Below the pieces are notes generated by a model that saw only the letters and a list, made by a program, of their open reading frames with translations, was not told where the DNA came from and searched no databases. A program made the position numbers and the translations under genes. 64,000 nucleotides of DNA from Hamadaea sp013361475 (GTDB lineage Bacteria; Actinomycetota; Actinomycetes; Mycobacteriales; Micromonosporaceae). The stretch covers positions 62,001-126,000 of the forward strand of contig NZ_JBFAHM010000013.1 in assembly GCF_040654195.1 (NCBI RefSeq), read 5' to 3'. Of this stretch, positions 19,040 through 27,919 are shown one piece after another (the stretch's first letter is position 1; every line of letters begins with the position of its first letter).

Positions 19040-19489
19040 CCCCACGTGAACGATCAACACCTGATCGTCGGCCAGAGCGGCGAGCGGCGTCTGCAGCAAC
19101 GAGAACGCATCGCGGGCCAGCTCGCCGGCGGCTGCCGGGTCCATCTCCGTGCCCATCCCGGCGAAGTACTCCCGCAGCTCGTCGGCGGGGTAACGCGCGG
19201 GGTCGAGGGCCGGGAGATGTTTCTGGTGCTCGCTGGTCAGTAGCAGAGTGAAACCCCAGCCGTCGGAGAGGCGGTACGCCACCTCCCGATGGGGGGTGGC
19301 CATCAGGTCGACGCCCTGCTCATCCAGGTATGTCACGGTCAATACCAGGCCGTAGCCGGACCACGGGAAGCTGTCGGTGTCGACCTCGTCCGCCGTCGCG
19401 ATCAAGAAGTCGTAGGCCCGCTCGGCGCGATCCGCCAACGCGGGAAGCTGATCGACCGGCAGGACGAAAAGGCTGGCGACGAACGACAC
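19037..19489 (-). CDS. Conserved hypothetical protein
   Basis: I do not recognise a family in this 150-residue soluble protein. It has no signal peptide or membrane segment. It is acidic, with a central YLDEQGVDLM / REVAYRLSDGWGFTLLLT region suggesting an alternating beta/alpha fold, and a helical C-terminal half. Coding potential is supported by the amino-acid composition and by the tight fit between the LCP gene and the second glucosaminidase gene. The function is unknown. Confidence 0.6.
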   Translation of the reverse strand: MSFVASLFVLPVDQLPALADRAERAYDFLIATADEVDTDSFPWSGYGLVLTVTYLDEQGVDLMATPHREVAYRLSDGWGFTLLLTSEHQKHLPALDPARYPADELREYFAGMGTEMDPAAAGELARDAFSLLQTPLAALADDQVLIVHVG

Positions 19490-19512
19490 CGCGGCAGCTT
19501 AACGCCGACCGG

Positions 19513-20577
19513 TCAGGCGCGGAGGGCGACGTCGTAGCGGTAGAGGTTGTTGTCCCGCATGACGCGGACAAGGTGCGCGGCGTACGCCGGAGAGGTCGCG
19601 TAACCGGCGCGCTGGAGTTCCAGGGCGAACCGGTCGGGTGAGGCCGCGTACTTCATGGCTGTCTTGTAGTGCGACAGCCGGGCCAGCGCCCGCCCGTGGT
19701 CGGCGAACGCGTCGCTCACGCGCCGATAGGAACGGAAGGCGTCCCGAGTGGAGTAACACCGGGAAGCGGAGCATTCGCGGGTGGCGTAGGTCGAGCAGCC
19801 GATCGCGATCGGGCCGGGGTCGCCGAAGCATTTCATGCCGAACAGGTTGTGTTCGGTGACCGCCAGCGGGCTGCGGCCCCACCCGGATTCGAGGATCGCC
19901 TGCGCGATGGTCACCGAGGCGGGCACCTTCCACGTGCGGGCGCTCGCCTGCGCCGGTCCGATGACGGAAGCCAGGAACGCCTTGTTCGACGACGGTGCCG
20001 ACGGCGGTGCCGCACCGCACCACGGCAGCCGCGGTTCGCCGTTGGGCCAGCGGACGAAGGCCGCCGTCACGAACCGGCGTACGCCGAGCTGGTACCACAC
20101 CGGATTGCCGCTGATGCTCTGTGACCAGACCCGGCAGATCGGGCGTACGGCAGCACCCGGGCCGACCGAACCGACGATGGCGTGCGAGGTGGCCGGCCCC
20201 GACCGCACGTTCAGCGGGAAAGAGAGGTTTACGAAGGCACCCGAAAGCGCCGAACACGTCGGTGTCGACGCCCGCCGAGTGGCCCACGCGAGGAAGGCGT
20301 CGGAGGCGTACCCGCCGTTCGTCAGGCGTACCCACGTCGTGGTCGTGCGGACCGAGCCGACGATCTGCTGTCCGCGTACGCGGCAGGCGATCGAGACGGC
20401 CTGATGGTGCGCGAGCCGGGACAGCACGCGGTCCCGGAGATGCGGCCCGGAGCGGACGTTGAGCCCGACCTTGGAATGGACCACCGCGCGGCCGGGGCCT
20501 GCCGTCGCCGCCATGGCGGGCGATGGCAGGAGTACGACAAAGAGAGCAATCGCGACAAACCTTCGCAGACCTGTCAT
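19513..20577 (-). CDS. Secreted SH3b-glucosaminidase peptidoglycan hydrolase (paralogue)
   Basis: This 354-residue protein is a second copy of the 16636-17754 architecture. A signal peptide (RRFVAIALFVVLLPSPAMA) leads into two SH3b repeats (GLNVRSGPHLRDRVLS near 38 and PLNVRSGPATSHAIVG near 125) and a glucosaminidase domain (about 205-350: QAILESGWGRSPL, HNLFGMKCFG, AGYATSPAYAAHLVRVM). Catalytic Glu lies in LESGWGRS as in the paralogue. The linker between the SH3b domains and the catalytic domain keeps the same APP/ASARTWKVPASVTIA wording. The start ATG is followed by a clear charged n-region. It is divergent from typA. Confidence 0.9.
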   Translation of the reverse strand: MTGLRRFVAIALFVVLLPSPAMAATAGPGRAVVHSKVGLNVRSGPHLRDRVLSRLAHHQAVSIACRVRGQQIVGSVRTTTTWVRLTNGGYASDAFLAWATRRASTPTCSALSGAFVNLSFPLNVRSGPATSHAIVGSVGPGAAVRPICRVWSQSISGNPVWYQLGVRRFVTAAFVRWPNGEPRLPWCGAAPPSAPSSNKAFLASVIGPAQASARTWKVPASVTIAQAILESGWGRSPLAVTEHNLFGMKCFGDPGPIAIGCSTYATRECSASRCYSTRDAFRSYRRVSDAFADHGRALARLSHYKTAMKYAASPDRFALELQRAGYATSPAYAAHLVRVMRDNNLYRYDVALRA

Positions 20578-20688
20578 AAATCGACGATAACCGGGTAATG
20601 CCCATAAAGTGCGAGAACGGCGTGATGTTCGCCGCTAACCCCGCCCCCGATGCCAGATCATGGTGGTCCACCCGGAACAATGGTCGGT

Positions 20689-22554
20689 ATGCTGACCCGC
20701 CCGGATCTCCGTAACGTCGCGATCGTCGCGCACGTCGACCACGGCAAGACCACGCTCGTCGACGCCATGCTCAAGCAGGGCGGGGCGATCCACACCCGCG
20801 GCGAGATGGCCGACCGGGTGATGGACTCGATGGACCTCGAACGCGAGAAGGGCATCACCATTCTCGCGAAGAACACCGCGGTCCACTACCAGGGCGCGGA
20901 CGGCGAATCCGTCACGATCAACATCATCGACACCCCCGGCCACGCCGACTTCGGCGGTGAGGTCGAGCGCGGCCTGACCATGGTCGACGGCGTCGTGCTG
21001 CTCGTCGACGCGTCGGAGGGGCCGCTGCCGCAGACCCGGTTCGTGCTGCGCAAGGCGCTCAAGGCCAAGCTGCCGATCATCCTCGTGATCAACAAGGTCG
21101 ACCGTCCCGACGCCCGGATCAAGGAGGTCGTGGACGACACCTATGAGCTGTTCCTCGACCTCGACGCGGACGAGTCGCAGATCGACTTCCCGATCGTGTA
21201 CGCCTGCGCCCGCGACGGCATCGCCTCGCTGAGCCAGCCGGAGGACGGCAAGGTCCCGACCGACTCGGACACGCTGCAGCCGTTGTTCCAGACGCTGCTC
21301 GACACCATCCCGGCGCCGACGTACACCGAGGACGCGCCGCTCCAGGCGCACGTCACCAACCTCGACGCCTCGCCGTTCCTGGGCCGGCTCGCGCTGTGCC
21401 GCGTACGGGAGGGCGTCATCCGCAAGGGGCAGTCCGTCGCGTGGTGCAAGACCGACGGCACGACCGAGCGCGTCCGCATCTCCGAGCTGCTGATGACGGA
21501 GGGCCTGGAGCGCAAGCCGGCCGAGCAGGCCGGTCCGGGCGACATCATCGCGGTCGCCGGCATCCCGGAGATCATGATCGGCGAGACGCTGGCCGACGCC
21601 GAGAACCCGATCCCGCTGCCGCTGATCACCGTGGACGAGCCGGCCATCTCGATGACCATCGGCACCAACACCTCGCCGCTCGTCGGCCGGGTCAAGGGGG
21701 CCAAGGTCACCGCCCGCATGGTCAAGGACCGGCTCGACAAGGAGCTGGTCGGCAACGTGTCGCTGCGCGTACTGCCGACCGACCGGCCCGACGCGTGGGA
21801 GGTGCAGGGCCGTGGTGAGCTGGCCCTGGCCATCCTCGTCGAGCAGATGCGGCGCGAGTCCTACGAGCTGACCGTCGGCAAGCCGCAGGTCGTCACCCGG
21901 GAGATCGACGGCAAGGTCTGCGAGCCGGTCGAGCGGCTGACCATCGACGCCCCCGAGGAGCACCTCGGCGCGATCACCCAGCTGCTGGCCACCCGCAAGG
22001 GCCGCATGGAGCAGATGGTCAACCACGGCACCGGCTGGATCCGGATGGAGTGGCTGGTCCCGGCGCGCGGCCTGATCGGCTTCCGGACCGAGTTCCTCAC
22101 CGACACCCGGGGCACCGGCATCCTGCACCACGTCTTCGAGAAGTACGAGCCGTGGTTCGGCGAGCTGCGTACCCGCAACAACGGGTCGCTGGTGGCCGAC
22201 CGGTCCGGTCCGGTGACGGCGTTCGCGATGACCAACCTCCAGGAGCGCGGCACGCTGTTCGTCGAGCCGGGCACCGAGGTGTACGAGGGCATGATCGTCG
22301 GCGAGAACTCGCGCTCCGACGACATGGACGTCAACATCACCAAGGAGAAGAAGCTCACCAACATGCGCTCCTCCACGGCGGACGAGACCGAGAAGCTCAT
22401 CCCGCCGCGCAAGCTCTCGCTCGAGCAGGCGCTCGAGTTCTGCCGCGAGGACGAGTGCGTCGAGGTCACGCCGGTCGCCGTGCGCATCCGCAAGGTCACG
22501 CTGGACCAGACCCAGCGGGCGCGCGAGACCGCGCGACGCAAGCACCAGAGCTAA
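20689..22554 (+). CDS. typA: Ribosome-associated GTPase BipA/TypA
   Basis: This 621-residue translational GTPase binds the 70S ribosome or the large subunit and helps ribosome assembly and stress adaptation. It shows G1 AHVDHGKT, G2/switch I REKGITI, G3 DTPGHADFGGEVER, G4 NKVDRPDAR, then domain II, an EF-G-like domain and the BipA C-terminal domain ending in RKVTLDQTQRARETAR. The G3 GHADFGGEVER sequence is specific to BipA. ATG 20689 was chosen over ATG 20680 and 20650 because family members begin within ten residues of RNVAIVAHVDHGKT; no start has a strong ribosome site. Ends in a strong terminator pair. Confidence 0.95.
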   Translation: MLTRPDLRNVAIVAHVDHGKTTLVDAMLKQGGAIHTRGEMADRVMDSMDLEREKGITILAKNTAVHYQGADGESVTINIIDTPGHADFGGEVERGLTMVDGVVLLVDASEGPLPQTRFVLRKALKAKLPIILVINKVDRPDARIKEVVDDTYELFLDLDADESQIDFPIVYACARDGIASLSQPEDGKVPTDSDTLQPLFQTLLDTIPAPTYTEDAPLQAHVTNLDASPFLGRLALCRVREGVIRKGQSVAWCKTDGTTERVRISELLMTEGLERKPAEQAGPGDIIAVAGIPEIMIGETLADAENPIPLPLITVDEPAISMTIGTNTSPLVGRVKGAKVTARMVKDRLDKELVGNVSLRVLPTDRPDAWEVQGRGELALAILVEQMRRESYELTVGKPQVVTREIDGKVCEPVERLTIDAPEEHLGAITQLLATRKGRMEQMVNHGTGWIRMEWLVPARGLIGFRTEFLTDTRGTGILHHVFEKYEPWFGELRTRNNGSLVADRSGPVTAFAMTNLQERGTLFVEPGTEVYEGMIVGENSRSDDMDVNITKEKKLTNMRSSTADETEKLIPPRKLSLEQALEFCREDECVEVTPVAVRIRKVTLDQTQRARETARRKHQS

Positions 22555-22565
22555 GCGATACGCAC

Positions 22566-22648
22566 AACGGGGCGGTCTGGTTCGGACCGCCCCGTTCGCT
22601 GTCTCCGGCGAGAGTGTCGAGCGGGGCGGCGCATGCCGCGCCGCCCCG
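22566..22648. terminator. Two strong hairpin terminators between convergent genes
   Basis: The first stem is AACGGGGCGGTC/GACCGCCCCGTT (22566-22577 and 22585-22596, 12 bp, 7-nt loop). The second is CGGGGCGGCGC/GCGCCGCCCCG (22622-22632 and 22638-22648, 11 bp, 5-nt loop) followed by TTT. They separate typA from the convergent SLT gene. Confidence 0.85.
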
Positions 22649-22687
22649 TTTCCGGGCTGGGCCCTTCCAGACCGGATCGGCCGAGGA

Positions 22688-23572
22688 TCAGTAGACCGAG
22701 CAGGGGCAGCTGACCATCAGCGCCCGGACGTTGCTGACGTACTGGGGGTTCGGGATCACGATGCCGGTCGCGGTCCCCACCCCGCCGTAGCCCCAGTTGT
22801 AGGACGCGATGACCGCGTTCAGCAGACAGGGCTCCTTGTAGTCGGGCACGTTCGGATCCTTCGCGCAGTCCGCGGTGTTCAGCACGTAACTGCCGTCGAA
22901 GTAGTTGTCGCCGAACCACTTGATGAGCCACTGGAAGTACGCCGACGCGATCATCGTGTTGCCGGTCAGGGTGCGGGCGCTGTAGTCGGTGCCGAAGCGC
23001 TGGTTCATCCACTCCTCGGTGTCCGGCATGATCTGCATCGTGCCGATGCCGCCGTCGCAGGCGATGATCGTCGACTGCCAGCCGCTCTCCTGCCAGGCGG
23101 TCGCCTTCATCAGCATCGGGGGCAGGTCCACCTGCGACGTCGTCCAGAACTTCGTGGCCGCCGCCGTCTCCAGCGCCACGCGTACGTCGGCCTTGGGGGC
23201 GTCGACGCCCTGGTGGAACGGGCAGAAGTTGCTGCTGTACATCGGATGCGGACGGCGTACGGGGGGCGGGCTGAGCTCCGGATGAGGCTCGCGGGTCGGC
23301 GCGCCCGACAACGTCGGCGGCTTGCGGAGCTGGTTCGCACCGGCCGACGACGGGGCGACCAGGTTCGGCGCGGGCGACGTCGGAGCGGCGCCGCTCGGTA
23401 CGCCGGCGGCGGCCGCCGCGGCTCCGTCGGGCTCACCGGCCGATGTGGTCGCCGAGGCGACGGTGACCTCGGACTGTGGCGAGTCGCCGGAGAAGGCGTA
23501 CGCCCCGAGCCCGGCAACGGTCGCTCCGGCGAGCACCGCGGTGACCGCGGCCAACACCCAACTCTTTCGCAT
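22688..23572 (-). CDS. Secreted lytic transglycosylase-like (SLT) protein
   Basis: The protein has 294 residues. The start ATG at 23572 has GGGGAGGA upstream. A single N-terminal signal anchor (KSWVLAAVTAVLAGATVAGL) is followed by an Ala/Pro-rich linker and an SLT-like domain (about 140-290). This contains TAWQESGWQSTIIACDGG (Glu as candidate catalytic acid), GTMQIMP, a WMNQRFGTDY segment, ASYNWGYGGV and PNPQYVSNVRALM. Paired cysteines (NFCPFH, ADCAKD, PCLLN, SCPC) imply disulfides outside the cell. It should act on peptidoglycan glycan strands. A near-identical architecture follows at 23617-24468, so this is a tandem duplication. Confidence 0.85.
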   Translation of the reverse strand: MRKSWVLAAVTAVLAGATVAGLGAYAFSGDSPQSEVTVASATTSAGEPDGAAAAAAGVPSGAAPTSPAPNLVAPSSAGANQLRKPPTLSGAPTREPHPELSPPPVRRPHPMYSSNFCPFHQGVDAPKADVRVALETAAATKFWTTSQVDLPPMLMKATAWQESGWQSTIIACDGGIGTMQIMPDTEEWMNQRFGTDYSARTLTGNTMIASAYFQWLIKWFGDNYFDGSYVLNTADCAKDPNVPDYKEPCLLNAVIASYNWGYGGVGTATGIVIPNPQYVSNVRALMVSCPCSVY

Positions 23573-23616
23573 ATCGGATTCCTCCCCGTGTCCCGACGCG
23601 AACTCTCGGAACGGTA

Positions 23617-24468
23617 TCAGTAACCGAAGCAGGTGCAATTCACCATCAACGCGCGGACGTTGCTCACGTACTGCGGGTTCGGGATGACGATCCCCGTGTC
23701 GGTGTCCACCGCGCCGTAGCCGTAGTTGTACGCCGCGATGACGGCATTGAGCAGGCACGGCGTCTTGTAGTTCGGCACGTCGGGGTCACCGCTGACGCAG
23801 TCGTCGGCGCTCAGCGAGTACGCCCCGTCGAAGTAGACGTCGCCGAAGTACTTCACGAGCCATTGCAGGTACGCCGACCCGATCATCGTGTTGCCGCCCA
23901 GCGTGTGCACGTCGTAGCTGGTCCCGAAGCGCTGGTTCATCCAGGTGGCGGTGTTCGGCATGACCTGCATGGTGCCGATGCCGCCGTCGCAGGCGATGAT
24001 CGTCGACTGCCATCCGCTCTCCTGCCAGGCCACCGCCTTGATGAGCTTCGGCGGCAGGGTGACCGCGGAGGTCGACCAGAAGGGTTTGGCCGCAGCGGTT
24101 TCGAGCGCTGCGCCGACCGCGCTCTTCGCCGCGTCGGTCCCCTCGTGGTACGGGCACTTCACGCCGGTCGGCAACGGGGACGGCTTCGGCGCGGGCGGCG
24201 GCGCCACCACGGTGACCTTTTTGCGGCTCGGCGACGCCTTGGGACTGGGCTTGCGAGTCGGCGACCGAGTGGGCGAAGCGGACGCCGACGGGCTCGGCGA
24301 CGCCGAAGCCGAGGCGAGGTCGTCCGGTACGGCCACCTCCGGTGACGGCGCGGTCTCGTAACCGGTGCTCTGCCGCGACACGTCGGCGAAGCCCCAGGCG
24401 GCCAGGCCCACCAGGCCGACGCCGGCGAAGAGCGCGACGAGGGAGACGATCATCCAGCTGCGGCGCAT
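23617..24468 (-). CDS. Secreted lytic transglycosylase-like (SLT) protein (tandem paralogue)
   Basis: This 283-residue protein is the paralogue of its downstream neighbour. Its ATG at 24468 is preceded by GGGGAGG, and the leader around the start matches that of the neighbour. N-terminal anchor is RRSWMIVSLVALFAGVGLVG, followed by a Ser/Pro/Lys-rich wall-spanning linker and an SLT-like domain with VAWQESGWQSTIIACDGG, GTMQVMP, ATWMNQRFGTSY, AAYNYGYGAV and PNPQYVSNVRALM. Cysteines are conserved with the sister copy. The linker differs strongly (PTRSP, KPSPKASPSRKK), so the catalytic domains are under selection and the spacers are not. The pair could be specialised for different wall layers or growth stages. 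Confidence 0.85.
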   Translation of the reverse strand: MRRSWMIVSLVALFAGVGLVGLAAWGFADVSRQSTGYETAPSPEVAVPDDLASASASPSPSASASPTRSPTRKPSPKASPSRKKVTVVAPPPAPKPSPLPTGVKCPYHEGTDAAKSAVGAALETAAAKPFWSTSAVTLPPKLIKAVAWQESGWQSTIIACDGGIGTMQVMPNTATWMNQRFGTSYDVHTLGGNTMIGSAYLQWLVKYFGDVYFDGAYSLSADDCVSGDPDVPNYKTPCLLNAVIAAYNYGYGAVDTDTGIVIPNPQYVSNVRALMVNCTCFGY

Positions 24469-24604
24469 ATCGGTACTACCTCCCCGTATTCCGATGCGAA
24501 CCTCCCGCACCATACGTGACCCGTCCACGGCGGACCAACCCACCGACGCCGGACGTCCGGGCCGGGTGCGCCTGTTTCCGCGTGGGCGCGATAGCGTGCC
24601 GACC

Positions 24605-25459
24605 ATGACGCCCGAACTCGACGCCCTCACCCCGGAACTGGACGCCCTGGTCGCCGACGGCACCGGCACGATCTCCGTCTGGGCCGGATCAGTGCAGGCC
24701 GGCGCAGCCGGCGGGCCGGCCGCGTACGCCCGCGACGCGGATGCCACGCACTACGCGGCCAGCACGATGAAGGCCGCCGTCCTGGTGGCGCTGTACCGCC
24801 AGGCGGAGGCGGGCGTGCTGAGCCTCGACGAGGAGATCGAGATCCGTAACGAGTTCCCGTCGGTCTGGCCGGGCGCGGGCGACTTCTCGATCGACGCCAC
24901 CGACGACAACGACGACGAGGTCACCGACCGGCTCGGGCAGCGGGTCGCGCTCGGCTGGCTGGCCGAGCGGATGATCGTGCGGTCCAGCAATCTGGCCACC
25001 AACCTGGTGATCTCCCGCGTCGGTGTCGACCCCGTGAACGAGGTGTGGCGATCGGTGGGGGCACGGCACTCGGTCACCGGCCGGGGCATCGAGGACGCGG
25101 CCGCCCGGGCCGAGGGCGTGACCAACCTGGTCACCGCGGCCGACCTGGCCGCCTTGTTCTCCGCGATCGCGAACGGCACCGCCGCCTCGGCCGACAGCTG
25201 CGCGGCGATGCTGCGAATCCTGCAGGCCCAGGAGTACCGGGAGGATCTGCCCGCCGGGCTGCCGCCGGGCACCCCGGTCGCCGTCAAGAACGGCTGGGTG
25301 ACCGGCGTACGCCACGGGGCCGCGGTCGTCCTGCCGGTCGGCGAGCCGCCGTTCACCCTCGTCGTCTGCACGACGACGCTGCTCGGCGAGGCCGAAGGAG
25401 CCGCCTTGGTGGCCCGGATCGCGGCGGCGGCCTGGCGGGACCGAAAAGCCTTCACATAA
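24605..25459 (+). CDS. Class A beta-lactamase-like serine hydrolase
   Basis: This 284-residue protein has the penicillin-recognising serine hydrolase fold. It shows the STxK motif ASTMK (Ser about residue 51), an SxN-type motif SSN in VRSSNLATNLVISRVG, and a KxG motif KNG near residue 229. No signal peptide is visible (it starts MTPELDALTPELDALV), so the enzyme appears cytosolic, unlike true secreted beta-lactamases. It is 9 bp upstream of a dipeptide epimerase and probably co-transcribed, suggesting a role on muropeptides or a related amide rather than drug resistance. A duplicated PELDAL heptad opens the protein. Confidence 0.8.
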   Translation: MTPELDALTPELDALVADGTGTISVWAGSVQAGAAGGPAAYARDADATHYAASTMKAAVLVALYRQAEAGVLSLDEEIEIRNEFPSVWPGAGDFSIDATDDNDDEVTDRLGQRVALGWLAERMIVRSSNLATNLVISRVGVDPVNEVWRSVGARHSVTGRGIEDAAARAEGVTNLVTAADLAALFSAIANGTAASADSCAAMLRILQAQEYREDLPAGLPPGTPVAVKNGWVTGVRHGAAVVLPVGEPPFTLVVCTTTLLGEAEGAALVARIAAAAWRDRKAFT

Positions 25460-25468
25460 GGTGGCCTG

Positions 25469-26536
25469 GTGCCGATCGTCGAAGTGCGCACGCACCGCCT
25501 CACCGCCCCCCTGCACACCCCGTTCGTCACCGCCCTGCGGCGTACGACGCACGTCGCGAGCCTGATCGTCGAACTCGTCGACGAGGACGGCCGGTCGGGC
25601 TTCGGCGAGGCGCCGCAGGTCTGGCAGGTCACCGGCGACAGCATCGACGGTTCGCAGGCCTGCGTCGAACAGATCCTCGGGCCGCTGGTGACGGGCGCCG
25701 ATCCGGCCGAGGTCGTCGGGCTCAGCCGCGCGATCGAGCGCGCCGTCGTGGGGAACGAGGCCGCCAAGACCGCCGTCGACTGCGCACTGCACGACCTGGT
25801 CGCCCGCCGCGCCGGACTTCCCCTCGTACGCACGCTGGGCGGCGCTGCTCTCCGCGTACAGACTGATGTGACCCTGTCGGCCGGGGAGGCCGACGGCCTG
25901 CGCGAAGCCGCCACCGCGCGGGTCAAGGAGGGTTTCACCACCCTGAAGCTGAAGGTCGGCACGGACGCCGCCGGCGACCTGGCCCGGATCCAGGCGGTAC
26001 GCGAGGCCGCCGGACCGGACGTGACGATCCGCCTGGACGCCAACCAGGGGTGGACCGCGCGGGACGCGGTGAAGATCATCCATGGGCTGGAGGACGCCGG
26101 GCTGGGCATCGAGTTCGTCGAGCAGCCGGTGCCGCGCTGGGACCTCGACGGGCTGGCCTGGGTGAGCGACCGGGTCGACACCCCGATCATGGCCGACGAG
26201 TCGGTCTTCGGCGTGCGTGACCTGGTCGAGGTGATCCGGAGGCGCGCCGCCGATCTCGTGAACGTCAAACTGGCCAAGTGCGGCGGCCTGACCAACGCCC
26301 GGACGCTGCTCGAACTGGCCCGCGCGCACGGCCTGGGCACGGTCGTCGGCTCGATGATGGAAGGCCCGATCGGCATCGGCGCGGCCGCCTCGCTGGTCGC
26401 GGCCTACCCGACCACCGCGGTCAGCGATCTGGACGCAGCGTGGTGGCTGGCATCCTCCCCCGTCACCGGCGGTATCCGGTACGAGGGTTCGGCGGTCGTC
26501 CTGCCCGACGCGCCCGGTCTGGGCGTCGCCCTGTGA
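25469..26536 (+). CDS. Dipeptide epimerase (L-Ala-D/L-Glu epimerase type), enolase superfamily
   Basis: This 355-residue protein starts from GTG 25469. It has an enolase N-terminal capping domain and a TIM barrel with the catalytic Lys in LKLKVG, metal ligands in IRLDANQGW, FVEQPV and MADES, and the second Lys in NVKLAKCGGL. The KxK and D/E/D ligand set with an AxDES motif defines the muconate-lactonising subgroup that includes L-Ala-D/L-Glu epimerases. It would recycle peptidoglycan dipeptide to L-Ala-L-Glu in the cytosol. It is coupled to a downstream NlpC/P60 gene (GTGA overlap), as in the Bacillus ykf muropeptide operon. Confidence 0.87.
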   Translation: MPIVEVRTHRLTAPLHTPFVTALRRTTHVASLIVELVDEDGRSGFGEAPQVWQVTGDSIDGSQACVEQILGPLVTGADPAEVVGLSRAIERAVVGNEAAKTAVDCALHDLVARRAGLPLVRTLGGAALRVQTDVTLSAGEADGLREAATARVKEGFTTLKLKVGTDAAGDLARIQAVREAAGPDVTIRLDANQGWTARDAVKIIHGLEDAGLGIEFVEQPVPRWDLDGLAWVSDRVDTPIMADESVFGVRDLVEVIRRRAADLVNVKLAKCGGLTNARTLLELARAHGLGTVVGSMMEGPIGIGAAASLVAAYPTTAVSDLDAAWWLASSPVTGGIRYEGSAVVLPDAPGLGVAL

Positions 26537-27522
26537 AGCCGGGGAGCCTCTCGGGCGAGCCGCCAGGACTGCATTCAGCCCGGATCGGCGTCGCGACGGC
26601 GACTCTCTTCAGCGCGCCGACGACCGACCGGCCGCTGGACGCCCCGGCCCTGGCCCCCGTCACCGACGTGCGCAAATGGGTCGCCTCGCTGACCCCGGCC
26701 GAGCGCATGCGGGCCGCCGTGGTCAGCCAGTCGCTGCTGGGCGAGCCGGTGATCGTGGACTCCACTGTGGATGGCTGGTCCCGCGTGGTGCTGACCGGGC
26801 AGCCCGCGACCGACCTCGATCCCCGGGGATATCCGGGGTGGCTGCCCTCCTGCCAGCTGGCCCCGGCCTCCGGCCCCGACCCGGCTTCCTCGGACCCCGA
26901 CCCGGCCTCGGCTTCTTCGGACCTCGTGGTGGCCGTGATCGCGACGACGCTGCGAGACGCGCCCAACGGCGACCTCGTGCTGCCCTCCGTCGTCCTCGGT
27001 ACGCGCCTCCGCCGTTCGCCGCACACCGGATCGCGACGCACCTCCGCCGACGGCTGGTGCGCCGTCGACGTGCCCGGCCACCCGGAACCGTTGTGGGCGC
27101 GCAGCCTCGACCTGGCACCCGCGCCCACCACTGTGGCTGCGACTTCTCGTGAGGTGTTGAAGACCGCGACGATGCTCCGGGAGACGCCGTACGTGTGGGG
27201 CGGGCTGACCCCGTTCGGCATCGACTGCTCCGGCCTCGTCCACCTCTCCTGGCGACGCCACGGAGTGACACTTCCGCGGGACGCGTACAACCAGGCGGCC
27301 GCCACGACGCCGATCCCGTTCGGCAGTGAACGGCCCGGCGACCTCTACTTCTTCGCGCGTACAGGACAGCGAGTGCACCACGTCGGATTCGTCGCCTCCG
27401 CCCCGCGCGGTGACACCCGGATCATGCTGCACGCCTGCTCCGAACGACGAGAAGTCGTGATCGAAGAGATCCAGGGCGACCGGGCCGGGACCTTGGTCCG
27501 TGCTCATCGCGTACCGCTCTGA
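26533..27522 (+). CDS. NlpC/P60 (C40) gamma-D-glutamyl endopeptidase with SH3-like domains
   Basis: The protein has 329 residues from GTG 26533, which overlaps the epimerase stop. The N-terminal two thirds hold two SH3-like domains (STVDGWSRVVL ... YPGWLPSCQL, then VVAVIATTLRD ... DGWCAVDVPG). The C-terminal NlpC/P60 domain (about 210-329) has the catalytic Cys in GIDCSGLVHLSW, the His in VHHVGFV, and a polar residue region after MLHACS. Upstream TPYVWGG is the usual lead-in. No signal peptide is present, and length and layout match Bacillus YkfC (about 330 residues), which cuts L-Ala-gamma-D-Glu from stem peptides in the cytosol. A Pro/Asp/Ser repeat (DPASSDPDPAS) separates the SH3 domains. 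Confidence 0.85.
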   Translation: MKPGSLSGEPPGLHSARIGVATATLFSAPTTDRPLDAPALAPVTDVRKWVASLTPAERMRAAVVSQSLLGEPVIVDSTVDGWSRVVLTGQPATDLDPRGYPGWLPSCQLAPASGPDPASSDPDPASASSDLVVAVIATTLRDAPNGDLVLPSVVLGTRLRRSPHTGSRRTSADGWCAVDVPGHPEPLWARSLDLAPAPTTVAATSREVLKTATMLRETPYVWGGLTPFGIDCSGLVHLSWRRHGVTLPRDAYNQAAATTPIPFGSERPGDLYFFARTGQRVHHVGFVASAPRGDTRIMLHACSERREVVIEEIQGDRAGTLVRAHRVPL

Positions 27523-27540
27523 CGCTCGGCCCGCCGCCTC

Positions 27541-27660
27541 GCTTCCGCGCCTTTCCGCGCCTTTCCGCGCGCTGTGCTTCCGCGCGATCCTCGCTTCCGC
27601 GCGATCCTCGCTTCCGCGCGCCGCGCTTTCCGCGCGATCATGAACTATCGGCCATGATCG
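27541..27660. repeat. Imperfect CTTCCGCGC repeats and a GATCATG palindrome
   Basis: Beginning 19 bp after the NlpC/P60 stop, CTTCCGCGC or CTTTCCGCGC is repeated about seven times, partly as an 18-bp unit containing GATCCTCG. The run ends in a perfect CGATCATG/CATGATCG inverted repeat (27635-27642 and 27653-27660). The rest of the spacer to 27834 repeats CGCCCTGAT several times. I see no gene in 27523-27911. Confidence 0.7.
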
Positions 27661-27834
27661 ACCGGCGTGTCGTGTCCAGAGGACCCTGATCGACTCCCTG
27701 GCGCCCTGATCGCCTGACGCCCTGATATTGACGCCCTGATCGCCTGGCTCCGAAGCGATCTCCGGAGGCTCACGCACCCTACGAGGTCAAGATCAGGTGC
27801 CTGAGCGTCCGGAGATCACGAGAGCCTCAGCCGG

Positions 27835-27919
27835 GGCCGCGTACCGCGCGGTGTCAGCCCAGGCCGCATACCGCGCGCGGCGTCAGCCCAGGCCGCGTAC
27901 CGCGCGCGGCGTCAGCCCT
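27835..27919. repeat. 29-bp tandem repeat carrying copies of the terC stop region
   Basis: There are three units, at 27835-27861 (27 bp), 27862-27890 and 27891-27919 (29 bp each). Each holds GTCAGCCC, which on the minus strand is GGGCTGAC, the stop codon context of terC. The last unit overlaps the true terC stop (27912-27914). The pattern looks like slippage duplication of the gene end. Confidence 0.85.

Noticed and set aside
20635..22545. 636-codon open frame antisense to typA
   Set aside because: It mirrors the G+C-rich codon pattern of typA, has repetitive Arg/Asp/Leu/Val composition and no family motifs. The typA frame is unmistakable.
24605..25459. Antibiotic-resistance beta-lactamase
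   Set aside because: STxK, SxN and KxG are present, but no export signal and an operon with muropeptide enzymes make a resistance role unlikely.
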